DNA of 64,000 nucleotides from Erwinia sp. HDF1-3R (GTDB taxonomy: Bacteria > Pseudomonadota > Gammaproteobacteria > Enterobacterales > Enterobacteriaceae), in the NCBI RefSeq assembly GCF_039621855.1, contig NZ_CP155071.1, forward strand, positions 2,976,001 through 3,040,000, in the 5' to 3' direction. Made by a program: the position numbers and the translations under genes. The notes beneath the pieces were generated by a model. The model was not told where the DNA came from, made no database searches, and worked only from the letters and a program-made list of their open reading frames with translations. Numbering within the stretch: position 1 is the stretch's first letter; each line of letters opens with the position of its first letter. Positions 55,346-64,000 of the stretch are shown here, piece after piece.

Positions 55346-56634
55346 GGTGCCTCCCCTTTGCGCACGGCTACGCCCGCCCGGCTGGTGCGCACCAGCCCGC
55401 GTGGTCGCCAGATCATCATCAGCACCATCAGGATGCCAAACAGCAGCACGCGATACTCAGCAAAGCTGCGCAGCAGCTCCGGTGCCACGGTCAGCACGAA
55501 GGCCGCCAGCACCACGCCGAGCGTTGATCCCATACCGCCCAACACCACAATGGCGAGGATCAGCGCCGACTCAAAAAAGGTAAAGGAGGTCGGGTTAACA
55601 AACCCCTGATAGCTGGCAAAAAATACTCCGGCAATACCGGCGGTAGAGGCACCGATCATAAAGGCCGACAGCTTCACCAGTACGTGATTCAGCCCCAGCG
55701 ACCGACAGGCAATTTCATCCTCCCGCAGCGCTTCCCAGGCACGACCAATCGGCATGCGCGTCAGTCGGTGCTTAATAAACAACACCAGCAGTACCACCAG
55801 AATCAGCACCGTGTAGAGGAAGATAAACTTCAGGTTAGGGTTAAACGCAATATGCAGAAATTCATGGATCGGCGTACCGCCCTCCTTCGCCCGTCGGCCA
55901 AACTCCAGCCCGAAAAGCGTCGGGGCGGGAACGGAGACGCCGTTTGGTCCGCCGGTGAAACTTACCCAGTTGGTCAGCACCAGACGGATAATTTCACCAA
56001 ATCCCAGGGTGACAATTGCCAGATAATCTCCGTGCATGCGCAGTACCGGGAACCCAAGCAGCGCGCCCGCCAGCGCCGCCATTAAAGCCCCCAGCGGCAG
56101 CATTGACCAGAACCCCAGCCCCAGATACTGGTAGCCCAGCGCCAGCCCGTAGGCCCCGATGGCATAAAAGGCCACGTAACCCAGGTCAAGCAACCCGGCC
56201 AGGCCCACCACAATATTCAGGCCCAGGCCCAGCAGCACGTAGATAAGCCCCAGGATCGCCACGGTCAGCAGATACTTTGTGGCAACAAACGGGAACAGCA
56301 GCGCCAGTACCAGCAGCAGCGGTAGTGCCCAGCGCAGCGGCGATCGGTGGCTGGCCGGACGCACGTAGACGCCGTCGTTTGTCCCTTCAAAGCGCATAAC
56401 AAATTTACGTCCCGCCGCGCTTTGCAGCAGCAGGCTGAGCAGCAGCCGACCCGCCATAACGATGGCGACCAGCAGCGCCACGCGTCCCGGTGCAAGGGTG
56501 AAGCTGTAGCCTTTCAGGACAATCCCCACGATCGGACCAAATACCACCAGCGCGCAAAGACCGGCCAGCACGGACTCCGTCAGGATCTGCCTGACGGCCA
56601 GCCCTGGATGCATTGAAGCGTCAGACATGCTCAT
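55342..56634 (-). CDS. livM: Branched-chain amino-acid ABC permease LivM
   Basis: A 430-aa permease with an N-terminal extension typical of enterobacterial LivM, then about ten helices and [25 protein letters not shown] region [20 protein letters not shown]. Forms the membrane channel with LivH. Confidence 0.9.
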   Translation of the reverse strand: MSMSDASMHPGLAVRQILTESVLAGLCALVVFGPIVGIVLKGYSFTLAPGRVALLVAIVMAGRLLLSLLLQSAAGRKFVMRFEGTNDGVYVRPASHRSPLRWALPLLLVLALLFPFVATKYLLTVAILGLIYVLLGLGLNIVVGLAGLLDLGYVAFYAIGAYGLALGYQYLGLGFWSMLPLGALMAALAGALLGFPVLRMHGDYLAIVTLGFGEIIRLVLTNWVSFTGGPNGVSVPAPTLFGLEFGRRAKEGGTPIHEFLHIAFNPNLKFIFLYTVLILVVLLVLFIKHRLTRMPIGRAWEALREDEIACRSLGLNHVLVKLSAFMIGASTAGIAGVFFASYQGFVNPTSFTFFESALILAIVVLGGMGSTLGVVLAAFVLTVAPELLRSFAEYRVLLFGILMVLMMIWRPRGLVRTSRAGVAVRKGEAP

Positions 56635-56638
56635 CCCC

Positions 56639-57553
56639 TTACACCTTAGCGACCAGTGGACGGCCCAGCAGCCCCTGAGGGCGGAATATCAGGATCGCCA
56701 CCAGCAGAGCAAATGAGAACACATCCTTATAATCAGAGTTGACCAGCCCGGCGAACTGCGCTTCCGCCACCCCTAACAGCAGGCCGCCCAGCATAGCCCC
56801 CGGCAGCGATCCAATTCCGCCCAGCACCGCAGCGGTGAACGCCTTGATGCCGATAATAAATCCGGCATAAAAATCAAAGGTGCCATAGTTCATGGTGACC
56901 AGTACGCCAGCCAGCCCCGCCATCGCCGCACCGATGACAAACACCAGCGAGATAACCCGATCGGTATTTATTCCCAGGATGGCTGCCATACGGCGGTCCT
57001 GCTGCGTGGCACGACAGATGCGCCCCAGCCGGGTGTACTGAATTATCCAGGTGAGAACCGCCATGCCGATGATGGCCGCCGCCAGAATAAAGACTTTGGT
57101 CCAGGTTATCTGCACCAGACCCTCGCCGACGTGCAGGCGCAGCACGCCGGTGAGCAGCGTCGGGATCCCCTGCTGGTTAGGACCCTGGCTTATCTGCACG
57201 TAGTTTTGCAGGATCAGCGACATACCAATGGCTGAAATCAGCGGGGCCAGCCGGGTGGAGTTGCGCAGCGGCCGGTAAGCAATGCGCTCAATCGCCCAGC
57301 CATAGACGCTGGTCACAACGATGGTAAACAGCAGCGTCCCGAAGATCAGCAGCGGAAAGGAGTGGATGCCAAAGTAAGAGAGCAGCGCCAGACCGATGGC
57401 GCAGAGATAGGCCGAGATCATATAGACCTCGCCGTGAGCGAAGTTAATCATGCCGATAATGCCGTACACCATGGTATAGCCGATGGCGATGAGGCCGTAG
57501 ACGGCCCCCAGCGTCAGGCCATTGATCAGCTGTTGCAGAAAGAATGCTTCCAT
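56639..57553 (-). CDS. livH: Branched-chain amino-acid ABC permease LivH
   Basis: A 304-aa permease with the LivH start ([21 protein letters not shown]) and [16 protein letters not shown] loop [20 protein letters not shown]. Four bases before livM; 132 bases after livK. Confidence 0.9.
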   Translation of the reverse strand: MEAFFLQQLINGLTLGAVYGLIAIGYTMVYGIIGMINFAHGEVYMISAYLCAIGLALLSYFGIHSFPLLIFGTLLFTIVVTSVYGWAIERIAYRPLRNSTRLAPLISAIGMSLILQNYVQISQGPNQQGIPTLLTGVLRLHVGEGLVQITWTKVFILAAAIIGMAVLTWIIQYTRLGRICRATQQDRRMAAILGINTDRVISLVFVIGAAMAGLAGVLVTMNYGTFDFYAGFIIGIKAFTAAVLGGIGSLPGAMLGGLLLGVAEAQFAGLVNSDYKDVFSFALLVAILIFRPQGLLGRPLVAKV

Positions 57554-57685
57554 TTTAAAGGGTCTCGCCGAAGGCCAGGCCGCGCCGGAAATCTGTTCCA
57601 GCGCATCACCTGAAAGGGTGCCATATCCCGCCCTTTACGGGCGGAACGTTGATTGAAGCATTAATACCGCATCGCCTTTGCCTGC

Positions 57686-58801
57686 TCAGAGCGCGTGGTA
57701 TTTACCCTTGTCATCCCACTGATAGACCACGTAATCAGAGACCTTCAGGTCGCCCTTGCCGTCCCATGACTTCGGCCCCATCACGGTGTCCACGCTGTGG
57801 CTTTTCAGCCATTCGCTGGCTTTTTCATTGTCTTTACCGGCGCCGTTATAGGCCGCCGCGATGGCCTGAATGGATGCATAGGCGTAGAGGGTGTAACCTT
57901 CCGGTTCAAAGCCCGAGGCGCGGAATTTATCAATTACCGCTTTACCGCTGGGCAGCGTGCGGGGATCCTTACCGAAGGTCATCAGCACGCCGTTGGTGTA
58001 CTGCGGGCCGCCCGCTGCCGTGACCAGCTCTTCGGTGACCACGCAGTCGCCGGAGAAGAATTTCGCCTGCACGCCCTGCTCGCGCATCTGCCGTACCAGC
58101 GGCCCAGCCTCGGGGTGGCAGCCGCCAAAGTAGACGACGTCCGGCTTCAGGGAGCCGATTTTAGTGACCAGCGCATTAAAGTCCTTCTCGCCACGGGACA
58201 GCCCCTCATACAGCACTTCCTTCGTACCGCGCTTTTCCAGTGCGGCCTTCGTCGCATCCGCCAGGCCCTGGCCGTAGGTATCCTTATCGTGGATCACCGC
58301 GATTTTCTTCGCTTTCAGCACGTCCAGCATATAGTTTGCGGCAACGTCTCCCTGCTGGTCGTCACGGCCACACATGCGAAACAGCGTTTTCATCCCGCGT
58401 TCGGTAATTTGCGGGTTGGTGGAGCCCGGCGTAATGCTTAACACGCCCGCCTCGTCATACACTTCTGAGGCTGGCATGGTGGATGAGGAGCAGAAGTGGC
58501 CGACCACGGCAGAGACTTTTGACTGATCGACCAGGCGGTTTGCCACCGCTACCGCCTGCTTGGGTTCACAGGCGTCATCGCCCTGTACCAGTACAATTTT
58601 CTCTCCCTTAATACCGCCCGCAGCGTTGATATCCGCCGCCGCCTGCGATGCACCTTTCCAGTACTGCGCACCGTACGTGGCGTTAGGCCCGGTAAAGGGG
58701 CCTCCCACGCCAATCACCACATCCGCCTGAGCATAAAACGCCGTGCTCAGGCTGCTTGCCAACAAAACAGAAAGAGACAACCTGTTAAATTTAAAAGACA
58801 T
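57686..58801 (-). CDS. livK: Branched-chain amino-acid periplasmic binding protein
   Basis: A 371-aa protein; start at 58801 (MSFKFNRLSLSVLL) with AGGA upstream. Signal peptide cleaved after AQA, then the Leu-binding fold (VVIGVGGPFTGPNATYGAQYW; VVGHFCSSSTMPASEVYDEAG; DKDTYGQGLADATKAALE; VVYFGGCHPEAGPLVRQM). Orthologous to LivJ/LivK of E. coli; J or K cannot be told apart by eye, K is chosen by operon order. It binds Leu, Ile and Val. Confidence 0.88.
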   Translation of the reverse strand: MSFKFNRLSLSVLLASSLSTAFYAQADVVIGVGGPFTGPNATYGAQYWKGASQAAADINAAGGIKGEKIVLVQGDDACEPKQAVAVANRLVDQSKVSAVVGHFCSSSTMPASEVYDEAGVLSITPGSTNPQITERGMKTLFRMCGRDDQQGDVAANYMLDVLKAKKIAVIHDKDTYGQGLADATKAALEKRGTKEVLYEGLSRGEKDFNALVTKIGSLKPDVVYFGGCHPEAGPLVRQMREQGVQAKFFSGDCVVTEELVTAAGGPQYTNGVLMTFGKDPRTLPSGKAVIDKFRASGFEPEGYTLYAYASIQAIAAAYNGAGKDNEKASEWLKSHSVDTVMGPKSWDGKGDLKVSDYVVYQWDDKGKYHAL

Positions 58802-58820
58802 TGCGATAATCCTCAGCGGT

Positions 58821-58849
58821 AAAAAACCTTGAGCCACCGGGTGGCATGG
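58821..58849 (-). terminator. Candidate attenuator hairpin just before livK
   Basis: On the minus strand GCCAC-CCG-GTGGC forms a stem, outer CC/GG pairs may extend it, and six T's follow, all ending 20 bases before the livK start codon. Could end leader transcripts or hide the ribosome-binding site. Confidence 0.35.
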
Positions 58850-58915
58850 GAGAGATCATTGTCATTATTTTCCCCTGCACAGGCATAAGCTGCGCCAGGG
58901 ACGCTTTTATTAAGC

Positions 58916-58945
58916 AAAAAACCCGCCAGTCGTTAACAGCAGGCG
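58916..58945 (-). terminator. Hairpin with T-run in the liv leader region
   Basis: Arms cgcc/ggcg with further G-C pairs around a gttaac loop; six T's follow on the minus strand and five on the plus strand, so it may work both ways. Lies between a short Leu-rich frame and livK. Confidence 0.5.
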
Positions 58946-59001
58946 CTTTTTATTGTCGATTGATGACCAGGCTCACACCGCAGTGACGTCCCAGCACCGA
59001 A

Positions 59002-59103
59002 TTAACCCGCAGCCCGCAGTAAGCGCAGAGCCGGTGGGAATAACGTTGCCACTGCGTGGCGAAGGGAGAAATCCAGCATCCGTGCCGACCGCATAATCAA
59101 CAT
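59002..59103 (-). CDS. Possible 33-aa leader peptide, Leu-rich
   Basis: From the ATG at 59103: MLIMRSARMLDFSLRHA, then LFPPALRLLRAAG; 7 of 33 residues are Leu, with AAAGGTG upstream. A terminator-like hairpin follows 57 bases after its stop and livK lies beyond. The layout is that of an attenuation leader for a leucine transport operon, but the frame may be chance. Confidence 0.3.
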   Translation of the reverse strand: MLIMRSARMLDFSLRHAVATLFPPALRLLRAAG

Positions 59104-59105
59104 AG

Positions 59106-59142
59106 TTGCACCTTTACCCGGGTGCGCACCCGGCTGGTGCAA
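59106..59142. promoter_or_regulatory. Nested 37-bp dyad
   Basis: A 16-bp perfect palindrome CCGGGTGCGCACCCGG (59118-59133) is enclosed by a second pair of arms, ttgcacc and ggtgcaa. On the minus strand it would be a long hairpin directly before the leader frame; as DNA it could be a strong operator. Confidence 0.6.
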
Positions 59143-59227
59143 AAGTGCGAGGAGGATCGCATGTGATGCAGCGGTTATGTGCGGGTTCGCATACTGTGGG
59201 TAAGCATGCGTTGATAAAAGGGTATAA

Positions 59228-59413
59228 TTAATCATTTGCGGAGAGCTGGACAAGGCAACACCTATCGGGTTAAGTCAGGAGATAGCAGACCTGATGCCTG
59301 AAGCCGATTTGCTCATTCTTGCTGGAGCCGGCCACCATCCACCGACTGAAGCAGCGCAGTCCGTCACGGATGCGATTACTGAATTCCTGGGAATACGCCT
59401 ACTATTAAAGTGA
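59228..59413 (+). pseudogene. C-terminal fragment of an alpha/beta hydrolase
   Basis: A frame without start reads LIICGELDKATPIGLSQEIA, then LLILAGAGHHPPTEAAQSV and ends LGIRLLLK. GELDxATP and GAGHHPPTEAP-type segments are the acid and histidine regions of alpha/beta hydrolases. The N-terminal two thirds with the nucleophile Ser are missing; upstream is the liv leader region. A truncation relic. Confidence 0.75.
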
Positions 59414-59595
59414 ACACTTTTTGTTCGCCCCAATTCTTAATATCATGAATCGCGCGATGCCTTCAGTCGTCCGGGAGGATATGAAGACTGCTCAGTGCGA
59501 AACCGGACAATAACGCTTTCGGCTCGCACAGGCAGTAAGCAAAAGTATAAATATGATAACGTGTAATTTCATAGAGTCTGCTGAGGTGACGCTGT

Positions 59596-59994
59596 ATGTT
59601 GAACGGGCTGAACCACATAACAATCGCTGTAAATGACGTTTCAAGAAGCTTTATTTTTTACTCCAAAACACTTGGTTTCACACCTAAGGCCAGATGGAGC
59701 CGTGGGGCTTACCTTTTTCTGGGTAATCTGTGGCTGTGCCTCTCTGCTGACTCAGTCGATAGACGAGAAGATTACACTCATTACGCATTCAGCATCCGAA
59801 GCGAAGATTTCGATGTGTTTGTTAATCACCTGAAATCCTCGGGCGTTACGGAGTGGAAAACAAACCAGAGCGAAGGAAAATCATTTTACTTTTTAGATCC
59901 CGATGGACATAAGCTGGAAGTGCATGCCGGCGATTTAGATAGCCGTCTTAATGCTTGCATGCAGCATCCTTATGAAAATATGCAGTTTTTCTAG
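59596..59994 (+). CDS. fosA: FosA-type fosfomycin glutathione transferase
   Basis: A 132-aa glyoxalase-fold protein matching FosA: metal ligands His7 (LNHITIAV), His62 (DYTHYAF) and Glu108 (GHKLEVHAG), plus NLWLCLS and SEGKSFYFLDPDGHKLE. FosA adds glutathione to fosfomycin with Mn2+ and K+. Chromosomal fosA genes are common in Enterobacterales; resistance is expected but depends on expression. It follows the hydrolase relic and has no operon partner. The GAGGTG sequence upstream acts as ribosome-binding site. Confidence 0.88.
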   Translation: MLNGLNHITIAVNDVSRSFIFYSKTLGFTPKARWSRGAYLFLGNLWLCLSADSVDRREDYTHYAFSIRSEDFDVFVNHLKSSGVTEWKTNQSEGKSFYFLDPDGHKLEVHAGDLDSRLNACMQHPYENMQFF

Positions 59995-60180
59995 CCCTGT
60001 ACAACAGAGAGGGTCAGTGATAATCGGTGAACCTGAATATACCGTAATGGTCAACCATGACACTTGCGAACCAGTTCAATCCTGGATCTCTCCTCTAATA
60101 TAACTTCCGCTCCTTGCTCGTAGCTAATCTAAGCGACTGTTGCTACGAGATTTTCCCCAGAAGCGGACAGCCTTCTAACG

Positions 60181-60528
60181 CTATTTCTTCTTATTCAGCA
60201 TCGACTTTAAATCGGCAAAGGGACTGTAGGTGGCGGCCTCAACATCGTTTTGCGCATCCTCCCCTGCCACAACGGTACTGCCGTACTGGTCTGCTTCTGT
60301 GTACTTCGAGTGTTCGTGGTCATGGCAATACAGACACAACAGCTCCCAGTTACTGCCGTCTGCTGGATTATTGGTATGGTCATGATCGATATGGTGAACC
60401 GTCAATTCCCGCAGGTTTGAATAAACAAACTCTCGCGAGCAGCGCCCACACACCCACGGATAGATTTTAAGCGCTTTCTCACGGTATCCGCTTTCCAAAC
60501 GCGTGTAGTTTTTAGGGATCAGAGCCAT
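60181..60528 (-). CDS. yajD: YajD, HNH-nuclease family protein
   Basis: A 115-aa protein almost identical in pattern to E. coli YajD (same length). HNH fold with zinc Cys pairs (CGRC and CLYC) and the catalytic HHIDHDHTNN and HDHEH motifs. The biological role is unknown; HNH domains cut or nick nucleic acids. Single gene. Confidence 0.93.
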   Translation of the reverse strand: MALIPKNYTRLESGYREKALKIYPWVCGRCSREFVYSNLRELTVHHIDHDHTNNPADGSNWELLCLYCHDHEHSKYTEADQYGSTVVAGEDAQNDVEAATYSPFADLKSMLNKKK

Positions 60529-60664
60529 TGACGATGTTACCTGTGATCAAGAAAATTTTCGTAGTGCACCAATATATCCCAAAATGACATCAAAGCGTCA
60601 GCGGATTTCGGTAAGCTTAGCAACCGCGGCGCGGCTGCATGAAGACAAGAACATCTGCCAACGC

Positions 60665-60877
60665 TTACTCCCTGTGCAGGCCCCTCTTTTTAGCTAACAG
60701 CGCAATAATCGTTACGGACACATGCGTGAAAGCGTAGAAAGTGGACAGGGTGACAATAAAGTTGGAGAGCGCCTGCGGAAATGAGAACAGTGCACCATAC
60801 CCCACACCTGCGCCCTTTAAAAAACCCGATGCAATGATAACAGCCATGCATGCGACCAGCGGCCAGAAAAATTTCAT
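60665..60877 (-). CDS. Small two-helix membrane protein, unknown
   Basis: A 70-aa protein with hydrophobic helices at about residues 3-22 and 40-62 and a basic tail (AKKRGLHRE). AAGGAG upstream gives a good start. I do not recognise the family. Same strand as yajD and the oxidoreductase gene. Confidence 0.55.
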   Translation of the reverse strand: MKFFWPLVACMAVIIASGFLKGAGVGYGALFSFPQALSNFIVTLSTFYAFTHVSVTIIALLAKKRGLHRE

Positions 60878-60972
60878 GGTAATACTCCTTGATAATATCC
60901 TCTAATCGGATAGAGGATTAATCCCTTAAGCCATCGCCTTGATACCCCTCGTGCTATATCCGGCACAAGTTA

Positions 60973-62094
60973 TCACACGCTCATCCAGCGTCGCTGCTGC
61001 GCGGACAGGGCGATGGCTTCCAGCACCCGCGATACCTGTAAACCCTCGGCGAAATCCGGCCACATGCGATCGTTAGCCGCAACGCCATTAATCAGGTCGC
61101 GAATTTCCACCGTCTTCTGATCGTTAAAGCCAATTCCATGACCCGCCGTAATGCAAAAGGCGGCATAGTCCGGATGCGCCGGGCCGGTCAGCAGCGTTTT
61201 GAACCCCTGCCGCCCGACCGGATCGTCGTGTCGGTAGACAGCCAGCTCCGCCATACGCTCCTGGGTATAGCGCAAAGCGCCACGTGTACCGGTAACCACG
61301 TAGGTCAGCCCCATTTTGCTGCCGCAGGCGATACGCGATGTTTCAATCACGCCGTGCGCACCGTTCGCAAAACGCAGCAGCGCACTGGCCTGATCCTCAT
61401 TTTCCACCTCACGCATCAGGGAGGGGTTAGCAGCGTCGGGTCGCTGCTTAATCACCGTCTGCATATCGCCGGAAACTTCGCTGATGCTTCCCACCAGATA
61501 GTGCGCCATATTCACGATATGGGCAGCCAGATCCCCCAGCGCCCCCAGTCCCGCCCGTGATTTAAGGCAGTGCCAGTCCAGCGGCGTGAGCGGGCTGGCC
61601 AGATGATCTTCGTTATGGGTGCCATAAAAGTGCACCACCTCCCCGATCTCCCCCCGCGCTATGATCTCTTTTGCCAGCTGGCTGGTGGGATTCTTCATAT
61701 AGTTGAAGCCCACCAGCGTTTTCACACCGGCCTGTTCCGCGGCGCGCGTCATCTCTTCCGCATCTGCGGCATTCAGCGCCAGCGGCTTTTCTGAGTAAAC
61801 ATGCTTACCGTGACGGATCGCCTCCAGCGCCATCTCCTTATGCAGAAAATTAGGCGCACAGATATCTACCACGTCAATATTCGGGTCGGCCACCAGCTCG
61901 TGCCAGTCTCCCGTGGAACGGTTAAAACCCAGCGCGGCGGCCTGAGCCTTTGCTACTTCCGGGTCGATCTCCGCGACCATTTCACGAACGACCTCCCCTT
62001 TCAGCGCAAAAACGGTGGGGGCCTGAGCATAGGCTATCGCATGACAGCGTCCAATATAGCCTGTACCAATCAACCCAATTCTGACCTTTACCAT
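60973..62094 (-). CDS. Gfo/Idh/MocA family oxidoreductase
   Basis: A 373-aa NAD(P)-dependent dehydrogenase. N-terminal Rossmann motif RIGLIGTGYIGRCHA, the conserved EKPLA near residue 130, and a C-terminal alpha/beta domain (LGALGDLAAHIVNMAHYL; HGVIETSRIACGSKMGLTY). The family oxidises inositols, sugars and related polyols. The inositol-like transporter at 13-16 kb may be related in function but is far away. Single gene with an 80-base gap before the small membrane gene. Confidence 0.88.
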   Translation of the reverse strand: MVKVRIGLIGTGYIGRCHAIAYAQAPTVFALKGEVVREMVAEIDPEVAKAQAAALGFNRSTGDWHELVADPNIDVVDICAPNFLHKEMALEAIRHGKHVYSEKPLALNAADAEEMTRAAEQAGVKTLVGFNYMKNPTSQLAKEIIARGEIGEVVHFYGTHNEDHLASPLTPLDWHCLKSRAGLGALGDLAAHIVNMAHYLVGSISEVSGDMQTVIKQRPDAANPSLMREVENEDQASALLRFANGAHGVIETSRIACGSKMGLTYVVTGTRGALRYTQERMAELAVYRHDDPVGRQGFKTLLTGPAHPDYAAFCITAGHGIGFNDQKTVEIRDLINGVAANDRMWPDFAEGLQVSRVLEAIALSAQQRRWMSV

Positions 62095-62359
62095 CGGAGT
62101 TTCCTGCGCATTAATAAGGGGTAAACTGGAATGTATATTTCAAAAACAGCCTCAGCAATCAACAAATGAAATAAACGTGACCATTCTGGCGAAAGTTACT
62201 GTAACGGATGCTGTTTCTTAATACCGCTTTGCGAGAGCGCCAGCAGTGAATGTGAAAACGCCCGAATAGCTTCAGAAGCCCGTCCTTGCCCGTCAACCCG
62301 TGAAAATTCAGCAAAATGCTGTTTTATTCAGCAGTTGATCAAAAAGGTGAAAACAGGCT
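62095..62359. other. Intergenic region before the second tRNA-Asn
   Basis: Contains the oxidoreductase promoter region. No gene or repeat seen, apart from the start of a stretch similar to that before the first tRNA-Asn. Confidence 0.4.
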
Positions 62360-62388
62360 TTGACATCCCCCGCCCGGGTCGATAACAT
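62360..62388 (+). promoter_or_regulatory. Sigma-70 promoter of the second tRNA-Asn
   Basis: TTGACA (62360-62365), 17-base spacer, TAACAT (62383-62388), then the same gcgccccgttgaaacaat sequence found before the first tRNA-Asn. Confidence 0.75.
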
Positions 62389-62406
62389 GCGCCCCGTTGA
62401 AACAAT

Positions 62407-62482
62407 TCCTCTGTAGTTCAGTCGGTAGAACGGCGGACTGTTAATCCGTATGTCACTGGTTCGAGTCCAGTCAGAGGAGCCA
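62407..62482 (+). tRNA. tRNA-Asn (GTT), second copy
   Basis: 76 nt, identical to the gene at 17205-17280 including CCA; anticodon GTT. Same orientation. The 20 bases upstream are also shared. Confidence 0.98.
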
Positions 62483-62492
62483 TACATAGAAA

Positions 62493-62522
62493 AGCCCGCT
62501 TAGGAAACTAAGCGGGCTTTTT
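62493..62522 (+). terminator. Terminator after the second tRNA-Asn
   Basis: An 11-bp perfect stem (agcccgcttag/ctaagcgggct) with a GAAA tetraloop and a T-run; different from the terminator of the first copy. Confidence 0.93.
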
Positions 62523-62621
62523 GCTTTTACGCGCGATTTATCGACGACTGGCGGACGTTAAGTTGTGATGTTCGTTAACAGATACAGATATGCCTGAGGC
62601 ATCCTGCTTATCTCTGAAGGT

Positions 62622-63092
62622 TCATTCAGAACGCTCGGCGCAACAGGCATAGCATCCCTGTTTCGCATTATGTATCTGGATATAACTAATCAGCGGATCG
62701 GCGAAAAAAAGACCTAAAAGATTTTCAGCCAAATGTCCCTCACAGATATCTGCCTGTCTTAATAAGTGTGTCTCGTCATATGCCCGCAATGACAAAACTC
62801 TGGCTTTCATAACTTCAGGTAATTCGTTGATGTAAATGCCTTGTTTGGTACATCCTTCCCATATATATATTGCATGAGAGCCGAAATAGGGTGTCTCTGC
62901 GGGTTGATAGATGTGGTTGATAAGAAGAGCGGTTTCGCCAGCAGGTATATCACACAACGAGATTCTGTCGGGAAAGCCGGGGCAGCTAACTACAGTTTGT
63001 CTGATTGCACCGTATCTTTTTAGATAGGCATCGCTCTGTCCATAAAGATGGGTAAACGGCTCGGCACTCAGCCCGGAAATTCTGTATTTCAT
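62622..63092 (-). CDS. DUF1203 family protein
   Basis: A 156-aa protein matching DUF1203 (MKYRISGLSAEPFTHLYGQS; CPGFPDRISLCDIPAGETALLINH; YQPAETPYFGSHAIYIWE). The ATG at 63092 follows AGGAGG; the longer frame is not used. The function of the family is unknown. It is near the second tRNA-Asn and ends in a cysteine-rich tail (GCYACC). Confidence 0.8.
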   Translation of the reverse strand: MKYRISGLSAEPFTHLYGQSDAYLKRYGAIRQTVVSCPGFPDRISLCDIPAGETALLINHIYQPAETPYFGSHAIYIWEGCTKQGIYINELPEVMKARVLSLRAYDETHLLRQADICEGHLAENLLGLFFADPLISYIQIHNAKQGCYACCAERSE

Positions 63093-63441
63093 AATACCTC
63101 CTGTCGTTTTCAGCATTATATTAGCTGCTATTTGAAGGAGGAACTCGCTGTTTTCGGTCAGGGAAATAGCAGTGATTTGCCAGGGTAAAAGTAGTATATG
63201 TCAGGGCCGTTTGTGAAGAAGCAGCATTGCGCAGGAGCACGTCAGGCGCAGAGCGAGGCACTGATATACACTTCTTACCGTCCCCGTTTACGCTTCCACT
63301 TATCCACTACATCATCCAATTTTTTGGGCACAAAATTATGTATCCGGGCCGTGAATTCACGATGAATCGAAATGTTTATCCCCACTCCCTGACCATGAAG
63401 CGATCAACACTTTATCTGTTTTATGTTTTCTTATTAGCCGC
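63093..63441. other. Intergenic region between DUF1203 and the EamA transporter
   Basis: About 350 bases. A 72-codon plus-strand frame at 63227 has no ribosome-binding site or familiar sequence. No repeat or RNA gene is seen. Confidence 0.4.
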
Positions 63442-64000
63442 TTAATAAGTGCCCGATTTGCATCTGCCGGACAGGAAACGCAGCATGTCGGCAGGCGCGG
63501 TGATCACCGCCAGACTGGCGACTATCAGGGCAACGCCGGCCCATCCATACGTCGGCAACCTTTCTCCCACCAGCATTACCGCCAGCAGCGCAGCAATGAC
63601 CGGTTCCAGCAGGGTGATTGTCGTTGCCATGCTGGCCGGGATGCGTGCCAGCCCGAAGCCATAGCAGACATACCCTACAAACATCGGTACCAGCGCCATG
63701 TAAATTCCTGTGGCGGCATTATTCCAGGCGGCCAGCAGCGGCGCGCCCGTCATCAGCAACACGGGCATCAGCATCAGACCACCTGCCCCAAACGTGGCAC
63801 CCATCGCCGCGCGTGGGCGCACACCGCCCTGCATTAATCGCCTGGCTGACCACGAGTAAAGGGCATAGGTGAAGCCAGCCAGCAGGCCGAGGGCAATGCC
63901 GGCCATCGCCGATCCGCTTCCTGAACTGTGGCCACCGCTTTTTGCAATGCACAGCAATGCCATTCCGGCTACGCCAACCAATGCACCACTCGCCCACTGC
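63442..64000 (-). CDS. EamA/DMT-family transporter, partial at the window edge
   Basis: The C-terminal half of a ten-helix drug/metabolite transporter: second EamA repeat with YALYSWSARRLMQGGVRP, VPMFVGYVCYGFGLARIPAS and TLLEPVIAALLAVMLVGERL, the usual last-helix signature. The frame is open to 64000, so the start lies outside; the ATG at 63981 is internal. Likely an exporter of an amino acid or small metabolite. Confidence 0.85.
   Translation of the reverse strand, partial: QWASGALVGVAGMALLCIAKSGGHSSGSGSAMAGIALGLLAGFTYALYSWSARRLMQGGVRPRAAMGATFGAGGLMLMPVLLMTGAPLLAAWNNAATGIYMALVPMFVGYVCYGFGLARIPASMATTITLLEPVIAALLAVMLVGERLPTYGWAGVALIVASLAVITAPADMLRFLSGRCKSGTY

Overview
The window looks like chromosome of an enterobacterium close to the Pantoea/Erwinia group. 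It is GC-rich and carries a clear nac (LysR nitrogen regulator), amn and yajD very similar to the E. coli proteins as I remember them, livKHMGF, tRNA-Asn genes, and a DUF3289/DUF943 pair typical of Erwiniaceae and relatives. The exact genus is an inference. No ribosomal RNA gene or CRISPR array is visible. Left part (1-9.7 kb): remnants of mobile DNA. There is a P4-type primase broken by two exact tandem duplications, an XRE repressor, a SymE-like toxin, and a contact-dependent-inhibition locus in which the N-terminus of a CdiB-type transporter (signal peptide and POTRA) is fused in frame to a CdiA body that ends in VENN plus a toxin tail and a cdiI-like gene. From 10 to 17 kb: an O-methyltransferase; nac with a readable sigma-54 promoter and an NtrC-like site; 57-bp tandem repeats and GC-rich inverted repeats; and a sugar (possibly inositol) ABC transporter. 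A tRNA-Asn gene at 17.2 kb and an identical one, same orientation, at 62.4 kb bracket 45 kb of mixed accessory and core-like genes. Right behind the first tRNA lie a decayed P4-type integrase, a truncated lipoprotein gene, DUF3289/DUF943, an IS3 remnant and a broken toxin/immunity module. Then come a GST, a cold-shock-domain protein, a DJ-1/PfpI protein and the mesX-mesD pair (folate-independent methionine synthesis). The 28.8-42.1 kb block is one 11-gene leftward operon: GNAT acetyltransferase, dipeptide-type ABC importer, two luciferase-like FMN monooxygenases, two SfnB-like flavoproteins and a methionine-type ABC importer. I read it as an organosulfur scavenging pathway, possibly for S-substituted cysteines, and consider it the best candidate for new biology here. 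Next is an acetoin dehydrogenase operon (acoXABC plus a lipoate ligase-like gene) with a sigma-54 promoter, the activator acoR, and between them a 4 x 49-bp repeat array placed where an enhancer would sit. The right part has a TetR regulator, a RES-type toxin-antitoxin pair, amn, livKHMGF with a structured leader, a hydrolase fragment, a FosA-type fosfomycin thiol transferase, yajD, a Gfo/Idh/MocA oxidoreductase, the second tRNA-Asn, a DUF1203 protein and an EamA transporter cut by the window edge. The physiological themes are scavenging of nitrogen, sulfur and carbon (nac, mesXD, organosulfur operon, acetoin, branched-chain amino acids) and interbacterial competition modules, several of them decayed.
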